64,000 bases of DNA from Actinocatenispora rupis (GTDB lineage: Bacteria > Actinomycetota > Actinomycetes > Mycobacteriales > Micromonosporaceae), in assembly GCF_016861975.1 (NCBI RefSeq), contig NZ_BOMB01000004.1:62001-126000 (forward strand), in the 5' to 3' direction. Numbering within the stretch: position 1 is the first letter of the stretch; the number at the start of each line of letters is the position of its first letter. Shown here piece by piece: positions 26,584-37,406 of this stretch. Under the pieces are notes generated by a model. That model was given only the letters and a program-made list of their open reading frames with translations, was not told where the DNA came from and did no database searches. Both the position numbers and the translations under genes were made by a program.

Positions 26584-28092
26584 GTGGCTGGTAGGAGCGC
26601 CGAGCAGCTGCTGCGCGAGTTCAGCAGCAACGCCGAGGCGGACGTGACGATGTCGCTGCTGCGGTCGGGCGACGCGCTGGTGCACCTGGCGCTGATGGCC
26701 GCGCACCTGGGCGACGGGCAGGTCGTCGACGGCGGGACGCTCGCCGCGGCCGTCGAGCGCGACCTGCCCCGGATGCAGCCGATGACCGGCGACGCCGGCC
26801 CGGCGCCCGACCCCGACGCGCTGCTCACCCGGTGGACGAAGAAGGGCTGGGTGCACCGCACGGTCGACCCGGACACCGGCTCCGAGCGGTACCAGCTGAC
26901 GGCCGGTGCGGCGCAGGCGGTGCGGCAGATGCGCACGCTGCGCCGGCACACGTCGACGGCGACGGAGTCCGCGCTGGCGATGGTGATGGCCGGCGTGCAC
27001 CAGATCGCGACCGAGGCCAACCCGGATCTCGACGCCCGCCGGGCCGCCCTCGACGACCAGATCCGGGTACTCACCGAGCAGCGCGCGGCGCTGGACCGCG
27101 GGGAGGCGCCGGTCGTCGCGCACGCCGAGCTGGCGGAGCGGGTGTCGGCGCTGATGCACCTGGTGGAGCGGATCCCCGCGGACATCGCGCGCTACGGCGA
27201 GCGCATGCAGGCGAACACGGTCGCGCTGATCCGGCAGAGCCTGTCGGAGGACGCGACGGAGTTCGCGGAGTCGCTGCGGCGGATGTTCGAGGGGCACGAC
27301 GTGATCGCGGAATCGCCGGAGGGGCAGGCGTTCCGGGCGTTCGCGACGCTGATCGGCACGCCGTCGCAGCGGGCGCAGCTGGAGTCCGACATCACCGACG
27401 TGCTGGCCCGGGTCGACGGGCTGCCGGGCGAGGTGGCGGAGGCGCTGGCCGGCTTCATCGACGCGATGTGGCAGCGGGTGAAGGAGGTCGAGCAGGCGCG
27501 CGGCATGGCGTTCCGGCGGATCAACAACTTCGTCCGCGGCGGCGACATCGCGCACTACCGCAGCATGCGTACCCGGGTGGCGGAGGCGCAGGCGGCCGCG
27601 GCGGAGGCGTTCGCGGTGACGCACGGCGGCCGGGACGTGGGCTTCGCCGTACCGACGGCGGGGGTCGAGGCGACGTCGGTGGGGCGGCTGCGGCTGCACG
27701 AGGGGTTGGCGGAGCCGCCGGACCCGCTGGCGGACGACGGCGGGTTCGCGATCGATCCGGCGGCGCTGGTCGGCGCGGAGTCGATCGACTGGGCGGCGCT
27801 GCGCCGGGCGGTGAACACCGCGCGGGACCGCCACGACGGGTACGCGACGCTCGCCGAGGTACTGGAGCTGGTGGAGGAACCACGGACGGGGGACGTGATC
27901 GGGTTGTGGTCGTTGGCGAACAGGCACGGCGCGTCGGACCTGTCGGCCCGTACCACGGCGGTGGTGCACACGGGCCGCGGTCCGCGCGCGATCACCTTGC
28001 CGTACCTGCTGTTCGGTGAGCCGATCCCGGATCCGGCGGTCGATCCGGGCCGGCGGCGCGGGTTGCTGGAGGGGGTCGTGGCGGATGCCTGA
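26584..28092 (+). CDS. jetA: JetA: Wadjet/MksF-type condensin subunit (DUF3375)
   Basis: 502 residues from GTG 26584. The N-terminus (ELLREFSSNAEADV-like start, then SLLRSGDALVHLALMAAHLG) and the winged-helix-like YQLTAGAAQAVRQMRTLRRH match the kleisin-type JetA/DUF3375. Long helices follow (about 140-330: ERVSALMHLVERIPADIARYG, WQRVKEVEQARGM). Family role: a kleisin bridging JetB and the SMC-like JetC, a complex that extrudes and recognises closed circular DNA. jetB starts 8 bases before its stop. The gene order jetA-jetB-jetC is canonical. Confidence 0.9.
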   Translation: MAGRSAEQLLREFSSNAEADVTMSLLRSGDALVHLALMAAHLGDGQVVDGGTLAAAVERDLPRMQPMTGDAGPAPDPDALLTRWTKKGWVHRTVDPDTGSERYQLTAGAAQAVRQMRTLRRHTSTATESALAMVMAGVHQIATEANPDLDARRAALDDQIRVLTEQRAALDRGEAPVVAHAELAERVSALMHLVERIPADIARYGERMQANTVALIRQSLSEDATEFAESLRRMFEGHDVIAESPEGQAFRAFATLIGTPSQRAQLESDITDVLARVDGLPGEVAEALAGFIDAMWQRVKEVEQARGMAFRRINNFVRGGDIAHYRSMRTRVAEAQAAAAEAFAVTHGGRDVGFAVPTAGVEATSVGRLRLHEGLAEPPDPLADDGGFAIDPAALVGAESIDWAALRRAVNTARDRHDGYATLAEVLELVEEPRTGDVIGLWSLANRHGASDLSARTTAVVHTGRGPRAITLPYLLFGEPIPDPAVDPGRRRGLLEGVVADA

Positions 28093-28801
28093 GGAGTTCG
28101 ACGACGCGCTGTTCGCCGAGCAGGACCGGCCGGCGGGGCCGGCGCTGGACCCGACCGAGGTGTTCTCCGAGCACGCGCCCAGCGTGGGCACGCACGTGGA
28201 GCGGGCGCGGGAGCCCCGGTTCGACGGCGACACGAGCGAGCTGCCGCCGGAGGTGTGCTGGGCGTTGCAGGAGCTGGTGGCCGCGCCGCACGTCACGGAC
28301 AAGTCGAAGAAGCACTGGCCGGTCGTTTTGCAGTACGAGCAGGTGCTGCGGAGCCGGTTGGCGGAGCTGGGGCTGGTGCTGGAGGTGAACCGGGAGCACC
28401 GGTTCGCGTTCACCCGGCAGGCGGACGACCCGAGCCCGCACAGCCGGACGGTGCTGCGCGCCCGCACGCTGAGCCTCGCCGCCAGCGCCCTCGCCCTCTA
28501 CCTGTACCAGCAGTACCTGGTGGCGTCGGACGATCCGGTGGTGTCGACCACGGACATGATCGACCACATGCTCGCGTACAAGCGGGCCGAGGACACCGAC
28601 GAGGCGGCGTTCCAGAAGAAGGTGCGCACGGCGATCCGGTCGCTGGACGAGGCGTCGATCGTCAAGGAGATCAAGGGCACCGACCGGTACCTGATCTCGC
28701 CGGTGATCACGTCGGTGCTCACCGCGGACCGGGTCGAGGCGCTGACCGAGCGGTACCGGGCGATCGCCGGTGGGCTCGCCGGGGAGGACGACGATGACTG
28801 A
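28085..28801 (+). CDS. jetB: JetB: Wadjet/MksE-type subunit (DUF4194)
   Basis: 238 residues from ATG 28085, overlapping jetA by 8 bases. The C-terminal half (TLSLAASALALYLYQQYLVAS, TDMIDHMLAYKRAEDTDEA, AIRSLDEASIVKEI) fits DUF4194, the KITE-like winged-helix partner of the condensin. The acidic N-terminal 50 residues are variable. It should bind the JetA kleisin and DNA in the cytoplasm. Its stop overlaps the jetC start by 8 bases, so the three proteins are probably made in fixed ratio. Confidence 0.9.
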   Translation: MPEEFDDALFAEQDRPAGPALDPTEVFSEHAPSVGTHVERAREPRFDGDTSELPPEVCWALQELVAAPHVTDKSKKHWPVVLQYEQVLRSRLAELGLVLEVNREHRFAFTRQADDPSPHSRTVLRARTLSLAASALALYLYQQYLVASDDPVVSTTDMIDHMLAYKRAEDTDEAAFQKKVRTAIRSLDEASIVKEIKGTDRYLISPVITSVLTADRVEALTERYRAIAGGLAGEDDDD

Positions 28802-31800
28802 CTGGGCGCGCACGATCCATCTCGGGCAGGTGCGGCTGACCCGGCTCCAGGTGGTCAACTGGGGCACGTTCAGCGGGTACAAGGACTTCCCGGTGGACGA
28901 GCGCGGCGTGCTGTTCACGGGGCCGTCCGGGTCGGGCAAGTCGTCGCTGATGGACGCGCACTCGCTGGTACTGCTGCCGACGCACGACCAGCGCTTCAAC
29001 GCGTCGGCGGACCTGACGGCGCGCGGCGCGAAGCAGGCCACCCGCAGCGTCGCGGACTACGTGCGGGGCGCGTGGTCGGAGACCAACGACGACAACGCGC
29101 AGGCCCGCACCCGGTACCTGCGCGGCGGCAAGGCCACCTGGTCCGCCGTCGCCGCGACGTACGACAACGGGTTGGGGTCGGTCACCACCGCGGTCGTGGT
29201 CAAGTGGTTCACCGGCGCGGAGACGGACGGTTCCTCGCTGAAGTCCCTCTTCCACCTGTACGACGGGCAGTTCGAGCTGCCGGTACTGGAGGAGTGGGCG
29301 GCGCGCACGTTCGACACGCGGTGGCTGCGGTCGGCGTTCCCGTGCGTACCGTGCGACGGGCAGGGGCGGTTCCTGCGCGAGCTGTCCCGGCGGATCGGGC
29401 TGGGCACCTCCGCGGCCGCGCTGTCCTTGCTGGGCAAGGCGAAGGCGATGAAGAACGTCGGCGACCTGAACATGTTCATCGGCGGGAACATGCTCGACGA
29501 GCCGGAGACGTTCGCCGCCGCCGACAAGATGCTGGACACGTTCAACCCCCTCAACGACGCGTACGACACGGCCCGGCGCGCACACGCGCAGGAGAAGGTG
29601 CTGCACGACCTGCCCGCCGCGTGGGAGACGTACCAGCGGTCGGGGCACCAGCAGACGATGGCCGAACGGCTGCTCGGCGCCCCGCTGGACAGGTACGTGC
29701 GGGGTGTGCAGGTGCGCGCCGTCCGGGAGGCGCTCGACGACATCGACGAGCTGACCGGCGCGCTCGACGCCCGGCTGTCCGGGACGCAGGAGCAGGCCGA
29801 GGCCGCCGAGGAGGAGTACCGGTCGCTCGACTCGCAGCTGCGCGCGGACGGCGGTGTCCTCAAGCAGTTGCAGGACCAGTTGCGTACGGCGCGGGCCGAG
29901 TTCCGCACCCGCGAGCAGGCGTACGAGGGGTTCGCGCGGCTGGTCGAGGAGATCGGGGCGGCGCCGCCGACCGACCGCGACGGGTTCGACCGGCTGCACG
30001 CGTCGCTGACCGCGCTGCTGCGCGACGCCGCGAACGAGGCCGCCCGGCTCGCACCCCGGCGGTACCCGCTGATCTCGGCGGCGGCGAAGGCGCGGGACGC
30101 GCACCGGGCGAAGGAGGCGGAGCTGGCCGCGCTGCGGTCGGCGCGGTCGCTGATCCCGGCGCGGCACCAGGAGCGGCGCGAGCTGATCGCCCGCGGCGCC
30201 GGCGTTCCCGCCGACGAGCTGGCGTACGCGGCGGAGCTGATCGACGTCGCCGACGGCGAGGAACGCTGGCGTCCCGCGGCGGAGAAGGTGCTGCGCGGCT
30301 TCGGACTGCGCCTGCTCGTACCGGCGCGGCACCAGCAGGCGGTGATGCGGTTCGTCGACGAGCACGACATGCGCGGCGTGCTGGAGTACAGCGTGGTAGC
30401 GCCGGCGGCCGCGGCGGTGACGCCGGGGCCGGACACGTTGGCCGGCAAGCTGACCGTGGACACCGACCATCCGAGCGGCAGGTGGCTGGCGGCCCAGCTG
30501 GCGAAGCGGTTCGGGCACGTGTGCGTCGACGCGGCGCACGAGCTGGAGCGCCACCAGCTCGCGGTCACCCTGCGCGGCACGGTCAAGCAGCCCGGCAACA
30601 CGTTCCGCAAGGACGACCGGGCCGAGCTGACCAGCCGCTCCTCGTACATCCTGGGGGCGAACACGGCGGCGAAGATCGCCGTCCTGGCCGAGGAGGCGGC
30701 GGCGCTCGGCGAGCGGCGGCGCGCCGCGGACGAGGAGGCCGACGCGGTCGACCGGCGCTGCACCGCGCTGGACCGGACGGCGCGCTGCGGCGAGCAGCTC
30801 GGCCGGTACCTGGACTGGACGCAGCTCGACCACTGGGCGTCCGCGGACACCGTACGGGGCATCGAGGAGCGGATCGCGGAGGTCCGCAGCGACGACGCCG
30901 ACCTGGGCAAGCTCGAACTCCGGCGCGACGACGCGTACCAGCGGTGGAAGGACCTGCTGGAGGAGTGCGCGACGCTGAAGGCGCAGCTCGGCGGGCACAA
31001 CACCCGGCAGGCGGCGCTGATCGCGATTCTGGAGGCGGAGCAGGACCGGCCGCACGGGGTCGACGACGACGCCGAGCGGGCGTACCTGGACGAGGCGTTC
31101 GCGGCGACCGAGGTGACCGTCGACCCGCAGCACGTGGAGCCGGTACGGTCGGCGCTGCGCCGGGAGCTGACGGCCCGGCGGGAGAAGGCGGACGCCGACC
31201 GCAGCCATGCCCGCACCCGGGTGCGTACGGCACTGGACCGGTTCCTGGAGCAGTGGCCCGACTCGGCGCCGGACACCAGCGGCGACCTCGACGCGTCCGG
31301 TGCGGACTTCGCCGCGCTGCACGCCGACATCGTGCAGCGTCGGCTGCCCGAGGCGATGGCCCAGTTCCAGCGGATGATCAGCGAGGACATGGTGCCGTCG
31401 ATCAGCGTGCTGCAACGCGCGATCGAGAACGCCACGGCCGACATCCGGCGCCGCATCGACATGGTCAACGCCGGGCTGCGGCGCGTCGAGTTCAACACCG
31501 GGCGCTACCTGCAGATCGCGTACCGGGCGAACCCGTCGCCGGACGTGCGGGAGTTCCGGTCGATGGTGGACACGCTGCTCGGGCAGGCGCCGGCGGCGCG
31601 CGGCAACCCGGCGCGGCTGCTCGCCCAGTTCCAGCGGGTGCAGGCGCTGATGGCGCGGTTCACGGCGCCGACACCGGAGGCCCGCCGCTGGCGTACGAAC
31701 GTGCTCGACGTGCGCACCGGGTACGTGTTCTACGGTCAGGAGGTCGACGGCGACGGCCAGGTGCACTACACGTACCGGAACACGTCGTCGAACTCGGGTG

Positions 31801-32159
31801 GCGAGCAGGAGAAGCTGGTCGCGTTCTGTCTGGCGGCGGCGCTGAGCTACAACCTGGCCGACCCGGACGGCGACGGGCTCCCCCGGTTCGCGCCGCTGAT
31901 GCTGGACGAGGCGTTCAGCAAGTCGGACGAGGAGTTCTCCCGGCAGGCGCTCGCCGCGTTCGACGACTTCGGCTTCCAGCTCATCATCGCCGCGCCGATC
32001 CGGATGGCGGGCATCCTCGAACCGTTCATCGGGCAGGCGGTCCTCGTCGACAAGCGGGTGTTCGCCGACGGCGCCCACTCGCACGCGGCGACCGCCACGT
32101 TCGGTGACCTGGTGACCCGCGCGGAGCGCGCCGCCGACGACACCCGCGCCACCGCCTGA
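28794..32159 (+). CDS. jetC: JetC: SMC-like ATPase of Wadjet/MksB type
   Basis: 1121 residues from ATG 28794. Walker A GPSGSGKSS begins at residue 43 and is followed by MDAHSLVLLPTHDQRFNASA. Long coiled-coil regions fill about 280-480 and 660-860, with a hinge-like globular segment between. The signature SNSGGEQEKL is at about 1000 and Walker B LMLDEAFSKSD has D1038/E1039. These are the features of MukB/MksB/JetC ATPases, which load on DNA and extrude loops. It is the last jet gene here. The usual fourth gene jetD (Toprim-type nuclease) does not follow; the next gene is a UspA protein 216 bases on. Confidence 0.92.
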   Translation: MTDWARTIHLGQVRLTRLQVVNWGTFSGYKDFPVDERGVLFTGPSGSGKSSLMDAHSLVLLPTHDQRFNASADLTARGAKQATRSVADYVRGAWSETNDDNAQARTRYLRGGKATWSAVAATYDNGLGSVTTAVVVKWFTGAETDGSSLKSLFHLYDGQFELPVLEEWAARTFDTRWLRSAFPCVPCDGQGRFLRELSRRIGLGTSAAALSLLGKAKAMKNVGDLNMFIGGNMLDEPETFAAADKMLDTFNPLNDAYDTARRAHAQEKVLHDLPAAWETYQRSGHQQTMAERLLGAPLDRYVRGVQVRAVREALDDIDELTGALDARLSGTQEQAEAAEEEYRSLDSQLRADGGVLKQLQDQLRTARAEFRTREQAYEGFARLVEEIGAAPPTDRDGFDRLHASLTALLRDAANEAARLAPRRYPLISAAAKARDAHRAKEAELAALRSARSLIPARHQERRELIARGAGVPADELAYAAELIDVADGEERWRPAAEKVLRGFGLRLLVPARHQQAVMRFVDEHDMRGVLEYSVVAPAAAAVTPGPDTLAGKLTVDTDHPSGRWLAAQLAKRFGHVCVDAAHELERHQLAVTLRGTVKQPGNTFRKDDRAELTSRSSYILGANTAAKIAVLAEEAAALGERRRAADEEADAVDRRCTALDRTARCGEQLGRYLDWTQLDHWASADTVRGIEERIAEVRSDDADLGKLELRRDDAYQRWKDLLEECATLKAQLGGHNTRQAALIAILEAEQDRPHGVDDDAERAYLDEAFAATEVTVDPQHVEPVRSALRRELTARREKADADRSHARTRVRTALDRFLEQWPDSAPDTSGDLDASGADFAALHADIVQRRLPEAMAQFQRMISEDMVPSISVLQRAIENATADIRRRIDMVNAGLRRVEFNTGRYLQIAYRANPSPDVREFRSMVDTLLGQAPAARGNPARLLAQFQRVQALMARFTAPTPEARRWRTNVLDVRTGYVFYGQEVDGDGQVHYTYRNTSSNSGGEQEKLVAFCLAAALSYNLADPDGDGLPRFAPLMLDEAFSKSDEEFSRQALAAFDDFGFQLIIAAPIRMAGILEPFIGQAVLVDKRVFADGAHSHAATATFGDLVTRAERAADDTRATA

Positions 32160-32289
32160 GCCGCGGCCGGCCACGCCCGCCGGGACCGGCCGGCCGAGCT
32201 GGACCGCGGCCATCCTGATCGGGCCACAGCCACGCCCGCCCCGGACCGGCACGGTGAGCCGGGTCGGCTGGGGCGGGCGGCGGGCATTC

Positions 32290-32304
32290 GGTGCCTTTCG
32301 GCCC
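32290..32304. promoter_or_regulatory. Possible DevR-type box
   Basis: GGTGCCTTTCGGCCC is an imperfect palindrome close to the GGGCC-N4-GGCCC type sites reported for DevR/OsdR-like regulators. It lies 72 bases before the UspA start at 32376. A weaker look-alike (GGGTCTTTCGCACC, 37276-37289) lies upstream of the UspA gene at 36374-37237. Both calls rest only on resemblance. Confidence 0.35.
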
Positions 32305-32375
32305 GGGTCGCCGGGTGGTTGGACCCTGTGCGCCGGGGCGTACCGCGGGTGACCATGGTCCCGAGGGGGGTCGCC

Positions 32376-33230
32376 ATGAGGCAGAGGTGCGTCACGGTCG
32401 GAGTGGACGGGTCGCCGGCGAGCCAGGTGGCCGTCGGCTGGGCGGCGGATGAGGCGCGGCTGCGCCGGCTGCCGCTGCGGCTGTTGCACGTGGTGGACTG
32501 GCCGGTACAGGATGCCGCGGCCCGGTCCGTCGCCGGTGTCGAGGTGTTGCAGCAGTTGCGTACCGAGGGGCGTCGGATCCTCGACGACCGGTACGACTAC
32601 GTCCGCGCGCTGTCGCCCGAGTTGTCGGTGTCGGCGTACCTGTACGACGGGAACCCGGCGCACCGGCTCGTCGCCGAGTCGGCCGAGGCCGACCTGGTGG
32701 TACTCGGCCGGCGCGGGCTCGGCGGCTTCCGCGGCCTGCTGCTCGGCTCGGTCAGTACGCAGGTGTCGGCGCACGCGTACGCGCCGGTGCTGGTGGTACC
32801 GCCGGGCACGTCGGCGCTGCACACGTCGCCGGCCCGGATCGTGGTGGGGGTGGACGGCTCACCCGGCGCGACGTACGCGGTGGAGTGCGCGTTCGCGGAG
32901 GCGGCGATGCGGCGGGTGCCGCTGCTGGCCGTACAGGTGTGGCAGCCGATGCCGTACGAGCCGCATCCCGGTGGGCGGGTGATCGGCGAGGCGGTCGCGC
33001 CGTGGCGGGAGAAGTACCCGGCGGTGGAGGTCGAGGAGCGGCTGGTGACGGGTCCGCCGGCGGCGGCGCTGCTCGCGCTGCTCGACGCGGAGAGCCTGGT
33101 GGTGGCCGGTTCCCGCGGGCGCGGCGGGTTCCGCGGGCTGCTGCTCGGCTCGGTCGGTCAGGCGCTGCTGCACCACGCGCCGTGCCCGGTGCTGGTCGCC
33201 CGCGCGGTGGGCGTACCGGCCGAGGGTTGA
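32376..33230 (+). CDS. Tandem universal stress protein (two UspA domains)
   Basis: 284 residues from ATG 32376, following CGAGGGGGG. Each half has the UspA start (VTVGVDGSPASQVAV, IVVGVDGSPGATYAV) and the ATP-binding G-x2-G-x9-G-S motif (GRRGLGGFRGLLLGS, GSRGRGGFRGLLLGS). Such tandem UspA proteins belong to the hypoxia/dormancy response in actinobacteria. The Acg-like nitroreductase follows 20 bases later and is probably co-transcribed. Confidence 0.93.
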   Translation: MRQRCVTVGVDGSPASQVAVGWAADEARLRRLPLRLLHVVDWPVQDAAARSVAGVEVLQQLRTEGRRILDDRYDYVRALSPELSVSAYLYDGNPAHRLVAESAEADLVVLGRRGLGGFRGLLLGSVSTQVSAHAYAPVLVVPPGTSALHTSPARIVVGVDGSPGATYAVECAFAEAAMRRVPLLAVQVWQPMPYEPHPGGRVIGEAVAPWREKYPAVEVEERLVTGPPAAALLALLDAESLVVAGSRGRGGFRGLLLGSVGQALLHHAPCPVLVARAVGVPAEG

Positions 33231-33250
33231 CGCATCAGCGAGGGGGGACG

Positions 33251-34516
33251 ATGAGTGAGCTGCGGGACCTGCTCCGGCGGGTCGAACGGGACCTGCAACG
33301 GCAGGGTTCCGGTGCCGAGCAGTCGCATCCGGCGGCGCTGTGGCGGCAGCTGGTGGAGCTGCGGGAGCGGGCCGAGCACGGCGATCCGGGCGATCCGGAG
33401 CTGCTCGGCGCCGCGCACGCCCTCGCCCACCAGACCGACGACATCGCCGCTCCCCCACCGGTACGCACCGTGCCGGCCCGGGACCGTCGCGGCGGGGGCG
33501 GGGCGGGGCGGAGCCGGGCGTCGGCGGCCGACGCGGACCGTACGGCGGCGGAGACGGTGGAACGGCTGGTCACGGCGGTCGCGGCGGCGATCAGGGCGCC
33601 GTCGCTGCACAACAGCCAGCCGTGGCGGTTCGTGGTACGTGCCGACCGGGTCGACGTACGGCTGGATCCGGCGCGGCGGTTGGACGTGGCCGACCCGGAC
33701 GGGTCCGCGGCCCGCATCGCGTGCGGCGCGGCGGTGCACAACCTGACGCTGGCGTTCCCGGTGCTGCTGGGGCGGGAGGCGGACGTGACGGTGCTGCCGG
33801 ACCGGTCCGACCCCGACCTGGTCGCCCGGCTGCGGCCCGGCCAGGCGCGACCGGCCACGCCGCGGGAACGCGCCGGGTACGCGGCGATCCCGCGGCGGCG
33901 CACCAACCGGTACCCGTTCCGGGACGACGTGCCGGTGCAGCCCGGCCAGTACTGGGCGCTGGGTGAGGTGGCGCGGGCGGAGCACGGCTGGCTGACGGTG
34001 ATCACGGACGCGGATCGCCGGCGCCGGATCGGCGCGATGGTCGCCGAGGCGGACCGTACGCTGTCCGCCGACCCGGCGTACCGGGCGGAGCTGGCGTCAT
34101 GGGTGCGGCGCGACCCGCACACCGACGACGGGGTACCGACGGCCTCGGCGGGGATCCGCCCCGAGGTGGGCGATCCGTTGCGCGGCCGGGACTACGGCGG
34201 GCGCACCCGGCGGCCGGGGCGCGGTTTCGAGGCCGAACCACTCCTTGCCGTACTCGGTGGGCCGGGTGAGCGGGCCGCCGACCAGATCACCGTCGGCCGC
34301 GCGCTGCAGGCCGTACTGCTGGCCGCGACGGAGGCCGGCCTGGCCGTCTCGCTCTACTCGCAGCCCTTCGAGGTACCGGCGATGCGGGCCCGGCTGCGGC
34401 GGCTGATCGACCGGCTCGGCGCGCCGTACCTGGTGCTGCGGATCGGGTACCCGTCGCGCCCGTCGCCGACGACGCCGCGGCGCCCGCCGCCCGCCGTCGT
34501 CGACCGCGCCGACTGA
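33251..34516 (+). CDS. Acg-like nitroreductase family protein
   Basis: 421 residues from ATG 33251. The first 100 residues are a helical, Arg/Ala-rich extension (LRDLLRRVERDLQRQGSGAE). The nitroreductase-like part then begins with AAIRAPSLHNSQPWRFVV, the FMN-site signature of the Acg (Rv2032) group, and includes IPRRRTNRYPF and a late GLAVSLYSQPFEVP. Acg-type proteins bind FMN but are often unable to reduce nitro compounds. In mycobacteria they belong to the DosR regulon, which matches the UspA and DevRS-like neighbours here. The N-terminal extension is unusual. Confidence 0.85.
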   Translation: MSELRDLLRRVERDLQRQGSGAEQSHPAALWRQLVELRERAEHGDPGDPELLGAAHALAHQTDDIAAPPPVRTVPARDRRGGGGAGRSRASAADADRTAAETVERLVTAVAAAIRAPSLHNSQPWRFVVRADRVDVRLDPARRLDVADPDGSAARIACGAAVHNLTLAFPVLLGREADVTVLPDRSDPDLVARLRPGQARPATPRERAGYAAIPRRRTNRYPFRDDVPVQPGQYWALGEVARAEHGWLTVITDADRRRRIGAMVAEADRTLSADPAYRAELASWVRRDPHTDDGVPTASAGIRPEVGDPLRGRDYGGRTRRPGRGFEAEPLLAVLGGPGERAADQITVGRALQAVLLAATEAGLAVSLYSQPFEVPAMRARLRRLIDRLGAPYLVLRIGYPSRPSPTTPRRPPPAVVDRAD

Positions 34517-34619
34517 GCCCGGCCGTTCCCCCCTCCGGGTGAGGGCGTGTCCGACGTTTGCCCGATGTCTCCCCCGGAGGGTGGCCCGATCCCCACCACG
34601 CGGCACGTCCGCTCGGTAG

Positions 34620-36341
<1,722 letters not shown>

Positions 36342-36345
36342 TCGC

Positions 36346-36368
36346 TTTCCCTTGCGTACCAATGGATT
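36346..36368. repeat. CTTG/CAAG hairpin repeat between convergent genes
   Basis: CCCTTGCGTACCAATGGATT starts eight bases after the kinase stop and just before the convergent UspA stop. It differs from the copy at 19792 in a single arm base, giving a slightly weaker stem. Its position suits a shared terminator. Confidence 0.7.
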
Positions 36369-36373
36369 GCGGG

Positions 36374-37237
36374 TCAGCGGCGGACGACGGCGACCGGGCA
36401 GGTGGCGCGGTGCAGCAGCGACCGGCTGGTGGATCCGAGCAGCAGCCCCGCGAACCCGCCGCGCCCCCGGGAACCGACCACCAGCAGGCGGGCGCCGGCG
36501 GACTCGCTCAGCAACTCGGGCACCGGGGCGCCGTGGGCGAGGACCGGACGCACCGACACGTCCGGGTACTTGACGCGCCAGCCCGCCAGGGACTCGGCCA
36601 GGACGCGGCGTTCCTCGGCGATGACCTCGTCGAGGTTGTAGAAGCGCGGGATCCGGTCGTGCTCGATGTGCGAGCCGGGCGCCGCCCACGCGTGCACGGC
36701 GACGAGTTCGACCCGCCGCCAGGAGGCCTCCTCGAACGCGAACCCGATCGCCGGCTCGGACAGTTCGGAGCCGTCCACGCCGACGACGACCGGGCCGATG
36801 CCGGGCTCCTCGTCCGGAACCACCACGACGGGGCCGCTGGCGTGCGTGGCGACCTGGGTGGCGACCGAGCCGAGCAGCAGCCCGGTGAGTCCGCCCTCGC
36901 CGCGCTGGCCGAGTACGGTCAGCGTCGCGCCGGCGCTCTGCTCGACCAGTACCTTGGCGGGGGTGCCGTCGACGAAGTCGCCGCGTACGTCGAGGTCGGG
37001 GTGCGCGGCACGGATCGCGCGGACCTCGCCGTCGAGCATCTCCCGGACCTGGTCGCGTACGCCGGCCTCGTCGGGCATCTCCGCCCGCGGAGCCACCGTG
37101 TACGACTCGACCGGCCAGCGGAACACGGTCATCATCCGCAGCGGCCGGTGCCGCAGTCCCGCGGCCTGCGCCGCCCACCGCACCGCGCGCCGGCTCGCCG
37201 CCGAGCCGTCCAGGCCCACGAGTACCGGATCCGTCAT
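36374..37237 (-). CDS. Tandem universal stress protein (two UspA domains)
   Basis: 287 residues from ATG 37237. Two UspA halves begin with PVLVGLDGSAASRRAV and PVVVGVDGSELSEPAI and carry ATP-site loops GQRGEGGLTGLLLGS and GSRGRGGFAGLLLGS. It is convergent with the DevS-like kinase and divergent from the DevR-like regulator. That position makes it a likely member of the same regulon. It is a paralogue of the protein at 32376-33230. Confidence 0.93.
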   Translation of the reverse strand: MTDPVLVGLDGSAASRRAVRWAAQAAGLRHRPLRMMTVFRWPVESYTVAPRAEMPDEAGVRDQVREMLDGEVRAIRAAHPDLDVRGDFVDGTPAKVLVEQSAGATLTVLGQRGEGGLTGLLLGSVATQVATHASGPVVVVPDEEPGIGPVVVGVDGSELSEPAIGFAFEEASWRRVELVAVHAWAAPGSHIEHDRIPRFYNLDEVIAEERRVLAESLAGWRVKYPDVSVRPVLAHGAPVPELLSESAGARLLVVGSRGRGGFAGLLLGSTSRSLLHRATCPVAVVRR

Positions 37238-37406
37238 CGTCACCACCCCCGCACCCTCACTGTGCCCTGTCCCCCGGGTCTTTCGCACCGCAACGGGGGT
37301 AACGGCCGACAGGGTGGCCGCCGCGGGCGTTTCCGGACGCCCCCGGCCGGGGGAACCGTGCCGTTCGCGCTGGTCAGCGCGGTCGTACGCCGGTAGAAAT
37401 CGAGAC

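Noticed and set aside
28719-32822. Long open frame antisense to jetC (over 1300 codons)
   Set aside because: It mirrors the G/C third-position bias of jetC, is Arg/Pro/Gly-rich and shows no domain. Such shadows are expected in this composition.
37276-37289. Second DevR-like box
   Set aside because: GGGTCTTTCGCACC matches a palindrome too poorly to list as a feature; kept only as a remark.
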